From an uncultured Clostridia bacterium (GTDB lineage: Bacteria > Bacillota > Clostridia > Lachnospirales > Lachnospiraceae), in assembly GCA_947178015.1 (NCBI GenBank), contig CAMWWW010000168.1:1-5671 (forward strand): 5,671 bases of DNA, read 5' to 3'. Positions 1 to 5,671 of the stretch are shown piece after piece; position 1 is the first letter of the stretch, and every line of letters begins with the position of its first letter. Position numbers and translations under genes: made by a program. Below the pieces are notes generated by a model, which worked only from the letters and a program-made list of their open reading frames with translations, was not told the origin of the DNA and ran no database searches.

Positions 1-55
1 CGCATATTGTTAGATATAATCTGGAAAAGAAGAAAAACTGACGTGTCTAGCACAA

Positions 56-220
56 TCGAGAACATAGCGCAGAGAATCGCCTATAGTCCTCAAGGCACCT
101 ATTGAAAAACGTCGGCGTTTAGCGAGGTTTCTCACGAGCTTAGCGTCCGCTACGTTTTTCACTAAGCGAGAGCGGGGTGACGGAGGACTATAGGCGATTC
201 TATGCGCGGACCTTTCTCGA
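56..220. repeat. Long imperfect palindrome, possible MITE-like or REP-like element
   Basis: Bases 73-90 and 184-201 are a perfect 18-bp inverted repeat. With one mismatch the arms extend to 67-90 and 184-207. A further outer pair (TCGAGAA at 56-62 with TTCTCGA at 214-220) and inner pairs (96-99 with 176-179; TGAAAAACGT at 103-112 with ACGTTTTTCA at 152-161) continue the symmetry, so the whole block could fold into one long interrupted hairpin. The centre also carries repeated variants of TTAGCG/TAAGCGAG. A 74-codon open frame crosses it on the minus strand, but its predicted peptide is basic and low in information and probably follows from the repeat. No transposase is nearby. This is seen in the sequence; calling it a mobile non-autonomous repeat is inference. 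The rest of the gene-free stretch 1-349 is AT-rich spacer in which I see nothing else firm. Confidence 0.7.
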
Positions 221-349
221 ACATGATTATACAAGTACCCCCTACATAAATCTATACTTTATCAAAAAGTTGTAAACTGGTGTTTAAAAAGAGGTCGCAG
301 GTTTTTTGCAGAACATATTTTAGGAACATAAGGAATCTTTTTACAAAAG

Positions 350-378
350 TTGACAGATTGTACTATCAATGGTATAGT
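350..378 (+). promoter_or_regulatory. Sigma-A-type promoter for the DUF4234-like gene
   Basis: A consensus -35 box TTGACA lies at 350-355 and a -10 box TATAGT at 373-378, separated by the ideal 17 bases. TG at 370-371 gives an extended -10 element (TGG-TATAGT). Transcription would begin near 384-386, leaving a leader of about 25 bases that contains the ribosome binding site. The promoter position argues against the in-frame TTG at 350 as a start codon, because that codon lies inside the -35 box. Confidence 0.8.
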
Positions 379-409
379 AAAGGAGACTTTAAGAAAGGGG
401 GAGTTGCGG

Positions 410-754
410 ATGATTAAGCAAAAAAACATAGCTCTGTGCATTATTTTGTCCATCGTTACCTGTGGAATATATGGTCTTTACTGGTTTGTATGTATTAATG
501 ATGATATGAATACAGCAGTAGAGGAGCAGGGAACGACAGGTGTTGTTGCTTTGCTGTTAAACATTGTCACTTGTAGTCTGTATGGTTTTTATTGGGCCTA
601 CAAGATGGGTGAAAAAGTTGATATGTTAAAGGCAAGAAATGGGGTGCAGTCAAGCAACAGCGGAATTTTGTATCTGATTTTAAATGTTCTGGGACTTAGC
701 ATCGTTACATGGGCTTTGATTCAAAATGAGTTGAATCAGGTTGCAGATGTTTAA
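410..754 (+). CDS. Small three-helix membrane protein, DUF4234-like
   Basis: This 114-residue protein has three hydrophobic segments, at about residues 7-29, 44-64 and 85-104, and is probably an integral cytoplasmic-membrane protein. The first two carry the same motif, IVTC-x2-YG-x-YW, at residues 15-25 and 52-62, which matches the T-x-G-I-Y-x-x-Y-W signature I associate with the DUF4234 family. The stretch between the first two helices is acidic (DD, EE) and the one between helices two and three is charged. The ATG at 410 was chosen because GGAG (400-403) lies six bases upstream; an in-frame TTG at 350 would add 20 residues but falls within the promoter. The gene appears monocistronic, with its own promoter and a downstream hairpin. 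The molecular function of this family is not established, and nothing in the neighbouring genes suggests one. The family assignment is from memory of the motif. Confidence 0.8.
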   Translation: MIKQKNIALCIILSIVTCGIYGLYWFVCINDDMNTAVEEQGTTGVVALLLNIVTCSLYGFYWAYKMGEKVDMLKARNGVQSSNSGILYLILNVLGLSIVTWALIQNELNQVADV

Positions 755-770
755 AGAGAGAATAAAGGAC

Positions 771-798
771 AAGGCGGTGAGCAGATGCTTGCCGCCTT
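771..798 (+). terminator. Probable intrinsic terminator after the DUF4234-like gene
   Basis: AAGGCGGTGAGC (771-782) pairs with GCTTGCCGCCTT (787-798) across a four-base AGAT loop. This gives a 12-bp stem with two adjacent G-U pairs, beginning 16 bases after the stop codon. The following tract is only CTTT, so release may be weak. It separates the small membrane gene from the luxS unit. Confidence 0.55.
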
Positions 799-882
799 CT
801 TTGATGAATGTTGTCGGATGCCATAGCCGTTTAGGCAATCCCCGGAACAGTTACGATATTTGTCTACTTGATTGGATAGTTC

Positions 883-911
883 TTGCTTTCTTAAGGGTTT
901 TGGGATAAAAT
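883..911 (+). promoter_or_regulatory. Candidate sigma-A promoter for luxS and downstream genes
   Basis: TTGCTT (883-888) and TAAAAT (906-911) match the sigma-A consensus at four and five of six positions with a 17-base spacer. The predicted transcript would begin around 917-919 and carry a leader of about 45 bases ending in a strong ribosome binding site. I see no riboswitch-like structure in that short leader. It is the only good promoter I find upstream of the four-gene run. Confidence 0.55.
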
Positions 912-963
912 GGACAAAAAGGGCGTGCGCCATAGAAGTGATAGAGGATAGAAGGAGGCAGAT

Positions 964-1443
964 ATGGAAAAAATAGCAAGCTTTACAGTGAATCATTTGG
1001 ATTTGCTGACAGGAATTTATGTGTCAAGAAAGGATTATATTGGCAAGGAGGTAGTAACTACTTTTGATCTTAGAATGACAAGGCCAAATGTGGAGCCGGT
1101 GATGGGGACGGCCGCAGTGCATGCGCTGGAGCATCTGTGTGCTACATTTTTGAGAAATCATAAGGAGTGGGGAGGCCGCGTGATCTATTTTGGACCGATG
1201 GGCTGTCGCACAGGCTGCTATCTGTTGCTGGCAGGCGATCTGGAATCTGAGGATATTGTTGGTCTGGTACAGGAAATGATGCGCTTTGTGATGTCGTTTG
1301 AGGGTGAGATACCGGGCGCAGCGGCGAGGGACTGCGGAAATTATCTGGATATGAATCTTTCTATGGCAAAATATCATGCAGAGAAATTCTATAAAGAAGT
1401 GCTGGAAGCTCCTGTAAAGGAACGACTGCATTATCCGCAGTAG
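964..1443 (+). CDS. luxS: S-ribosylhomocysteine lyase LuxS (AI-2 synthase)
   Basis: LuxS is a small cytoplasmic metalloenzyme of the activated methyl cycle. It cleaves S-ribosylhomocysteine to homocysteine and 4,5-dihydroxy-2,3-pentanedione, the precursor of autoinducer-2. The 159-residue product is full length for the family. Its metal site is intact: His53 and His57 in H-A-L-E-H (with catalytic Glu56) and Cys124 in D-C-G-N. The catalytic Cys81 sits in the signature G-P-M-G-C-R-T-G-C-Y. The TTFDLRMTRPN segment (32-42) supplies the conserved substrate-binding Arg37. AAGGAGG at 952-958, five bases before the ATG, sets the start. The companion nucleosidase (Pfs/MTAN) and methionine-cycle genes are not in the window and must lie elsewhere if the pathway is complete. 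The gene is first in an apparent operon, 86 bases ahead of an aminopeptidase gene. Confidence 0.97.
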   Translation: MEKIASFTVNHLDLLTGIYVSRKDYIGKEVVTTFDLRMTRPNVEPVMGTAAVHALEHLCATFLRNHKEWGGRVIYFGPMGCRTGCYLLLAGDLESEDIVGLVQEMMRFVMSFEGEIPGAAARDCGNYLDMNLSMAKYHAEKFYKEVLEAPVKERLHYPQ

Positions 1444-1529
1444 GCAGCGGAAGGAAAGAAGAGGGAAAGCCATCCGAACAGGGAGTGGACAGAAGCGATA
1501 GAAAAGATCAGGGCATTAGGGAGGCAGAT

Positions 1530-3326
1530 ATGGGTATGGTTACGGAGCGTTTGGCTGCACTTCGGGAGAGGATGCAGGAGAAAAATATTGATATTTATAT
1601 GATTCCGACAGAGGATTTTCATGAGTCTGAGTATGTGGGAGATTATTTTAAGACGAGGAGCTATATGTCGGGTTTTACTGGGTCGGCGGGCACACTTGTC
1701 GTCACCCACACGGAGGCAGGGCTTTGGACAGACGGCAGATATTTTATTCAGGCGGAAAAAGAGCTGAAAGGGAGTACGATCCAGCTTTTTAAGATGGGAC
1801 AGCCCAAAGTTCCCAAAGTGGAGGAGTATATCGAGGAAAAGATGCCAGAGCGCGGCTGCCTTGGCTTTGATGGGCGGGTAGTCAGCGCAAGCATGGGGCT
1901 TAAGCTGAAAAAGATGCTGGAAAAGAAAAAGGCAAGGATCGATGCGTCCGAGGATCTGGTGGACGCAATCTGGACGGACAGGCCTGCTCTCTCACGAAAG
2001 CCGGTGTTTCTTCTTAACGTCAAATGGACTGGAAAATCCAGACAGGATAAGCTGAAAGAGCTTCGCAGGGTGATGGAGGAGAAAAAGGCGGATACCTTTA
2101 TTCTTGCAAGTCTTGATGATATTGCTTGGCTTTTTAATATTAGAGGAAACGACGTGGAGCACAATCCCGTGGTTCTATCCTTTGTTGTGGTGAGAAAGTA
2201 TGAATGTCTGTTGTTTGTTCAGGAAGAGGCACTGAGCAAGGAGGTTAGGACTGAGCTTGGAAGGGCGCAGGTGACGATTCGCCCATATCATTCTGTTTAT
2301 GAATATGTGAGTAAACTGCCGGAAAACGAGACGGTACTATTAAGCAAAAAGCGCGTAAATTATGCAATTTTAAACAGCTTGAAGGAAGGGACCGTCGTTC
2401 TTGATGAGACCAATCCGACAACGCTGAAAAAGGCAGTGAAAAATCCAGTGGAGCTGATTAATCTAAGAAAATCCCATGTGAAGGATGGCGTGGCGGTCAC
2501 AAAATTTATGTATTGGCTTAAGCATCAGGTTGGCAAGGAAGAGATTACGGAGCTCAGTGCGGCAGAGTATCTGGAAAAACTTCGGAGGGCTTCGGAGGGA
2601 TTTTTGGATCTCAGTTTTCATACCATCTCCGCTTATCAGGCAAATGCGGCGATGATGCATTATTCTGCGACGCCGGAAAACAATGCTGTGTTAAAACCAG
2701 AAGGGCTTCTTCTGGTGGATTCAGGCGGACAGTATTATGATGGAACAACCGATATTACAAGAACATTTGTGTTGGGACCGATCCCAGATGAGTGGAAGAT
2801 GCATTTTACGCTTGTGGCAAAGTCTATGTTAAATCTTGCCAATGCAAGATTTTTATACGGTTGCACAGGGCTGAATCTGGATATTCTGGCAAGAGGTCCT
2901 CTCTGGAATCTGGGAATTGATTATCGTTGCGGGACAGGGCACGGCGTGGGGTATCTGTTAAATGTTCACGAGGGGCCAAACGGCTTTCGCTGGAAGCATG
3001 TGCCGGAGAGAGAGGATCAGGCGGTGCTTGAGGCGGGCATGGTGACAACAGATGAGCCGGGCATATATGTGGAGAACAGCCATGGCATCCGTACAGAGAA
3101 TGAGCTGATCTGCAAGAAATCAATGGAAAATGAATATGGGCAGTTTATGGAGTTTGAGACCATCACTTATGCCCCCATCGATCTGGACGGCATCGATCCG
3201 GCATATCTAAATGAGGAGGACAAAAGACAATTGAATCAATATCATAAGCTGGTATATGAAAAAATTGTCCCTTATCTTACAGCGGAGGAAGCAGAGTGGC
3301 TTAAGGTTTATACAAGAGAGATCTGA
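1530..3326 (+). CDS. Xaa-Pro aminopeptidase (aminopeptidase P, M24B), long three-domain form
   Basis: This 598-residue cytoplasmic metallopeptidase should release the N-terminal residue from peptides with proline in second position. It has the long eukaryote-like layout: two creatinase-type N-terminal domains (about 4-135 and 140-300), the M24 pita-bread catalytic domain (about 305-525) and a C-terminal M24_C extension (about 533-598). All five dinuclear metal ligands are present: Asp397 in VDSGG, Asp408 in TTDITRTF, His471 in GTGHGVG, Glu509 in DEPGIY and Glu523 in RTENE. His377 in NAAMMHY fits the conserved active-site histidine. The ATG at 1530 is preferred because AGGGAGG lies five bases upstream; an in-frame GTG at 1485 would add 15 polar residues not expected in the family and has weaker support. 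It follows luxS, and its stop lies 5-26 bases before mutY, so co-transcription is likely. A peptide-recycling role is inferred. Confidence 0.95.
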   Translation: MGMVTERLAALRERMQEKNIDIYMIPTEDFHESEYVGDYFKTRSYMSGFTGSAGTLVVTHTEAGLWTDGRYFIQAEKELKGSTIQLFKMGQPKVPKVEEYIEEKMPERGCLGFDGRVVSASMGLKLKKMLEKKKARIDASEDLVDAIWTDRPALSRKPVFLLNVKWTGKSRQDKLKELRRVMEEKKADTFILASLDDIAWLFNIRGNDVEHNPVVLSFVVVRKYECLLFVQEEALSKEVRTELGRAQVTIRPYHSVYEYVSKLPENETVLLSKKRVNYAILNSLKEGTVVLDETNPTTLKKAVKNPVELINLRKSHVKDGVAVTKFMYWLKHQVGKEEITELSAAEYLEKLRRASEGFLDLSFHTISAYQANAAMMHYSATPENNAVLKPEGLLLVDSGGQYYDGTTDITRTFVLGPIPDEWKMHFTLVAKSMLNLANARFLYGCTGLNLDILARGPLWNLGIDYRCGTGHGVGYLLNVHEGPNGFRWKHVPEREDQAVLEAGMVTTDEPGIYVENSHGIRTENELICKKSMENEYGQFMEFETITYAPIDLDGIDPAYLNEEDKRQLNQYHKLVYEKIVPYLTAEEAEWLKVYTREI

Positions 3327-3352
3327 TACGTGTGGAGGCAGAAAAAGAAGCT

Positions 3353-4519
3353 ATGATACCATATAATGCATTAACTCCAGCGTTTAGAGAGTGGAAGGAG
3401 CTGTCTTATGAGGAGCACATCCGACAGATGACACCTTCTCTACTTCATTGGTACAATCAGGAAAGAAGGATTCTTCCATGGAGGGAGAATCCGGTTCCTT
3501 ATTATGTATGGATCTCGGAGATTATGTTGCAGCAGACCAGAGTGGAGGCTGTGAAGTCTTATTTTGTGAGATTTATCGATGCCCTTCCAGATATTGCAGC
3601 GCTTGCCGCAGTGGAGGAGGAGACACTTCTTAAGTTGTGGGAGGGGCTTGGTTATTACAATCGTGCTAGAAATTTAAAAAAGGCGGCGCAGATTGTGGTA
3701 GAGCAGTATGGAGGAGAGCTTCCTGCAGATGAAACAAAGCTCCGCGCGCTTCCCGGTATTGGTTCCTACACGGCCGGCGCCATCGCCTCGATTGCGTTTG
3801 GATTACCTGTTCCAGCAGTGGACGGAAATGTGCTGCGTGTGCTTTCTAGACTTTGGGCAGACGATGAGGATATAGGGAAGCAATCGGTAAAAAGACGTAC
3901 AGAGAATCTTTTGCGAAAAGCGATGCCAGAGGAGGCAGCATCCTCCTTTAATCAGGCAATGATGGAGATCGGTGCGGTGGTTTGTCTGCCAAATGGGCTG
4001 CCGCAGTGTGAGGTGTGCCCTCTGGCTCCATTTTGCCGGTCAAAATCTCTGGGCACACAGCTTTCTTTTCCCGTGAAAAAGACAAAAAAGGCGAGAAGGA
4101 TCGAGGAAAGAACCATATTGCTGCTTATCCGCGACTCCAGCCTTGAAAGGCAGGTGGCACTTAGAAAAAGAAAGAATTCAGGGCTTCTCGCCGGAATGTA
4201 TGAATTTCCAAATCTTGACGGAAGTCTATCGAGGAAGGATGTTGCGACCTATTTAAAGCAGCAGGGAATCCACTTTACTCATCTTAAAAAAATTGAGGAT
4301 GCAAAGCATATATTCTCCCATATAGAATGGCATATGACAGGCTATGAGGTGATGGTGGAGGGATATGGAAAGGAGCAGGAAGGGATTTTATTTGTAGAGC
4401 TTGCACAGCTTTGCGGGGAATACCCAGTGCCAAGTGCATTTGCAGCATACAAAAAGCGGCTTGTACAATACTTGGAACAGGAAAAGTTTGAAGAAAAAGC
4501 GCTTTCCAACTCTTTATAG
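3353..4519 (+). CDS. mutY: Adenine DNA glycosylase MutY (A/G mismatch-specific)
   Basis: MutY removes adenine mispaired with 8-oxoguanine, preventing G:C to T:A mutations. The 388-residue product has the HhH-GPD glycosylase core (about 30-205), with catalytic Glu56 in SEIMLQQT, the hairpin LPGIGSYTAGAI (133-144) and catalytic Asp157 in VDGNV. A 4Fe-4S cluster follows, with cysteines 211, 219, 222 and 228, and then a NUDIX-like 8-oxoguanine recognition domain (about 250-375) with the FSH loop at 321-323. The spacing between the first two cysteines is seven residues, against six in the E. coli protein. The start is uncertain: ATG 3353 is used here, but GGAGG (3334-3338) lies 14 bases away, which is long. 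An in-frame GTG at 3332 would add seven residues but overlaps that same GGAGG. The ATG at 3428 would still retain the catalytic core. The gene abuts the downstream regulator. Confidence 0.96.
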   Translation: MIPYNALTPAFREWKELSYEEHIRQMTPSLLHWYNQERRILPWRENPVPYYVWISEIMLQQTRVEAVKSYFVRFIDALPDIAALAAVEEETLLKLWEGLGYYNRARNLKKAAQIVVEQYGGELPADETKLRALPGIGSYTAGAIASIAFGLPVPAVDGNVLRVLSRLWADDEDIGKQSVKRRTENLLRKAMPEEAASSFNQAMMEIGAVVCLPNGLPQCEVCPLAPFCRSKSLGTQLSFPVKKTKKARRIEERTILLLIRDSSLERQVALRKRKNSGLLAGMYEFPNLDGSLSRKDVATYLKQQGIHFTHLKKIEDAKHIFSHIEWHMTGYEVMVEGYGKEQEGILFVELAQLCGEYPVPSAFAAYKKRLVQYLEQEKFEEKALSNSL

Positions 4520-4543
4520 ATGCCGTTACGCATGGGTAAAAAT

Positions 4544-5512
4544 ATGAAAGAAGAATTAATGAGGCTTCTGCGCCCCATCACCATGGAGGAGAGGGAGATT
4601 CTGAAAGGAAATGTGCAGATACAGAAGCAGATCTATACAGATAAGAAGGATTTTACGATTGTAAGTGAAAAAATGCTTGCAGGAGGCAGGCTGATGGATA
4701 TCCGGGTTCACACCCGCTTTGTGGAATTTCCAAAGCACAAACATGATTATATTGAAATAATCTATATGTGCTCTGGCAGGACTACTCACTGGATTAACGA
4801 AGATACAAGGTTGGTTCTGGGAGAGGGGGAGCTGCTCTTTCTAAATCAGCATGCCTTTCACGCAATCGATGCGGCAGGAAGAGACGATATTGCAGTAAAT
4901 TTTATGATATTGCCAGAATTCTTTGATGTAGCGTTCTCTATGCTGAAGGGGGAGAGCGAGCTTCGGAATTTTATTATTGGCTCGCTCATGCAGGATACTG
5001 GTAGAGCGGACTATCTGCATTTTAAGGTAGCGGATGTGCTTCCCGTGCAGAATCTGGTGGAAAATATGGTATGGTCCCTGTGGATGGAGCAGGGGCGCGG
5101 ACGAAATATAAACCAGACGACGATGGGGCTGCTGTTTTTGAATCTAATGAATTATACAGAGAAAATAGAACAGCACAATGAGGCACAAAGAGAAAGTATG
5201 CTGGTGATGACCGCTCTTCGCTACATTGAGGATAATTACCGCCATGCCAGCTTGACAGGGCTTGCAAGAGAGCTGGGGATGTCCCTAAGCCAGCTTTCCC
5301 GTCTGATAAAACAGAATACAGGAAGCACCTTTAAAGAGCTTTTGCAGAAAAAAAGGCTGAATAAAGCAGAGCAGCTACTGATCGAGACAAAACTGTCTGT
5401 CTCAGACATTATCGCGGGTGTGGGATATGATAATGCCAGTTATTTTTTTCGGATCTTCAAAGAAAAATTTGGGGCGAGTCCAAAGGAATATAGAAGTGGA
5501 AAAACACATTAA
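4544..5512 (+). CDS. AraC-family transcriptional regulator with N-terminal cupin sensor
   Basis: This 322-residue protein combines an N-terminal cupin ligand-sensing domain (about 45-130) with a C-terminal AraC/XylS DNA-binding domain (about 222-318). The latter has two helix-turn-helix units: LARELGMSLSQLSRLIK (240-256) and the recognition region around DIIAGVGYDNASYFFRIFKE (288-307), ending in the family hallmark F-G-x-S-P-K-E-Y-R. The cupin carries H65-x-H67-x3-E71-x6-G78 and a later His106, the classic metal-ligand pattern. The start is uncertain. An ATG directly after the mutY stop (4520) would give 330 residues but has no visible ribosome binding site. ATGs at 4532, 4544 and 4559 are alternatives, the last preceded by AAAGAAG. 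Translational coupling to mutY is plausible. Ligand and targets are unknown; sugar-utilisation control is common in the family, but no sugar genes lie in the window. Confidence 0.93.
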   Translation: MKEELMRLLRPITMEEREILKGNVQIQKQIYTDKKDFTIVSEKMLAGGRLMDIRVHTRFVEFPKHKHDYIEIIYMCSGRTTHWINEDTRLVLGEGELLFLNQHAFHAIDAAGRDDIAVNFMILPEFFDVAFSMLKGESELRNFIIGSLMQDTGRADYLHFKVADVLPVQNLVENMVWSLWMEQGRGRNINQTTMGLLFLNLMNYTEKIEQHNEAQRESMLVMTALRYIEDNYRHASLTGLARELGMSLSQLSRLIKQNTGSTFKELLQKKRLNKAEQLLIETKLSVSDIIAGVGYDNASYFFRIFKEKFGASPKEYRSGKTH

Positions 5513-5514
5513 AA

Positions 5515-5538
5515 CAACATATCCACATGGGTATGTTG
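5515..5538 (+). terminator. Hairpin after the AraC-type gene, weak terminator candidate
   Basis: CAACATATCC (5515-5524) pairs with GGGTATGTTG (5529-5538) around an ACAT loop, a 10-bp stem with one G-U pair, starting two bases after the stop codon. No T-run follows directly; a TTTTT appears only about 14 bases downstream. It is the only structure I see that could end the operon transcript, but it lacks the usual U-tract. Confidence 0.4.
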
Positions 5539-5539
5539 C

Positions 5540-5671
5540 AGAATCGAGCCATTTTTGAGAAGGGTGGGGGAAAACAGGAAGGGGGAAGGGGACCCATAAC
5601 AAACAAAAGAATATAAAAAAAACAGCGACCCACACAAGAACGAGCCACTCGGGTGGGGGGGTAGGGGGGTT
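5540..5671. other. Gene-free, G-run-rich 3' end of the window
   Basis: I find no coding region here. The plus strand carries G-runs at 5562-5564, 5566-5570, 5581-5585 and 5588-5591, and again at 5651-5653, 5655-5661 and 5664-5669, with an A-rich tract between them and few T bases. This composition differs sharply from the rest of the window. It could be a G-quadruplex-prone spacer or simply low-quality sequence at the end of an assembled contig. The minus-strand frames that cross it look like random translation. Confidence 0.5.

Noticed and set aside
15..231. Outer inverted pair TATAATC (15-21) and GATTATA (225-231) as true ends of the 5' element
   Set aside because: The distances to the next paired segment differ greatly on the two sides (34 against 4 bases), so the match is probably chance in AT-rich sequence.
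10..234. A 74-codon open frame on the minus strand
   Set aside because: It coincides with the palindromic repeat. Its product is basic and repetitive, with no recognisable domain and no convincing ribosome binding site, so it is probably a by-product of the repeat.
751..996. Minus-strand frame between the small membrane gene and luxS
   Set aside because: It overlaps the luxS start, its promoter and the terminator hairpin, and its product has no recognisable features.
1434..1451. Small hairpin TCCGC/GCGGA at the luxS stop as a terminator
   Set aside because: The stem is only five bases with an eight-base loop and no T-run follows, so it is unlikely to end transcription before the aminopeptidase gene.
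3448..3633. A 61-codon plus-strand frame inside mutY
   Set aside because: It is a shifted frame within conserved mutY coding sequence, and its product shows no family features.
4461..4520. A separate promoter for the AraC-type gene inside the end of mutY
   Set aside because: TTGTAC, TTGGAA and TTGAAG boxes are present, but none has a good -10 box at 16-18 bases; TATAGA at 4515 is 21 bases from the nearest.
5402..5648. Two minus-strand frames over the 3' end
   Set aside because: They arise from the skewed, T/C-rich complement of the G-run region and the antisense of the regulator gene, giving hydrophobic but featureless products without a ribosome binding site.

Overview
The window looks like chromosomal DNA from a low-to-moderate GC Gram-positive anaerobe, most likely a gut-type member of the Clostridia (Lachnospiraceae-like). 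This rests on strong AGGAGG-type ribosome binding sites, sigma-A-like promoters, A/G-rich coding strands, a DUF4234-type small membrane protein and the style of the LuxS, aminopeptidase P and MutY proteins. The genus cannot be fixed from the sequence alone.

Layout: bases 1-240 hold no credible gene. They are dominated by a long imperfect palindrome (about 56-220, best arms 67-90 and 184-207) that resembles a non-coding mobile or palindromic repeat. A short AT-rich spacer leads to a very good promoter (350-378) and a small three-helix membrane protein of the DUF4234 type (410-754). A hairpin (771-798) closes that unit. A second promoter (883-911) precedes four genes on the same strand: luxS (964-1443), a three-domain Xaa-Pro aminopeptidase (1530-3326), the adenine DNA glycosylase gene mutY (about 3353-4519) and an AraC-type regulator with an N-terminal cupin (about 4544-5512). 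The last three are nearly contiguous, and the 86-base gap after luxS holds no convincing terminator or promoter, so a four-gene operon is the simplest reading. A hairpin at 5515-5538 follows the regulator. The final ~130 bases are gene-free, with unusual G-runs and strand asymmetry.

How the genes fit together: LuxS detoxifies S-ribosylhomocysteine, giving homocysteine and the AI-2 precursor. The aminopeptidase trims X-Pro peptides. MutY removes adenine opposite 8-oxoguanine. The cupin/AraC protein probably senses a small ligand. No shared pathway is evident, so the cluster looks like housekeeping functions plus a local regulator. I see no clear undescribed system. The items most worth a second look are the 5' palindromic element, the complete cupin metal-ligand set in the regulator, and the anomalous 3' end.
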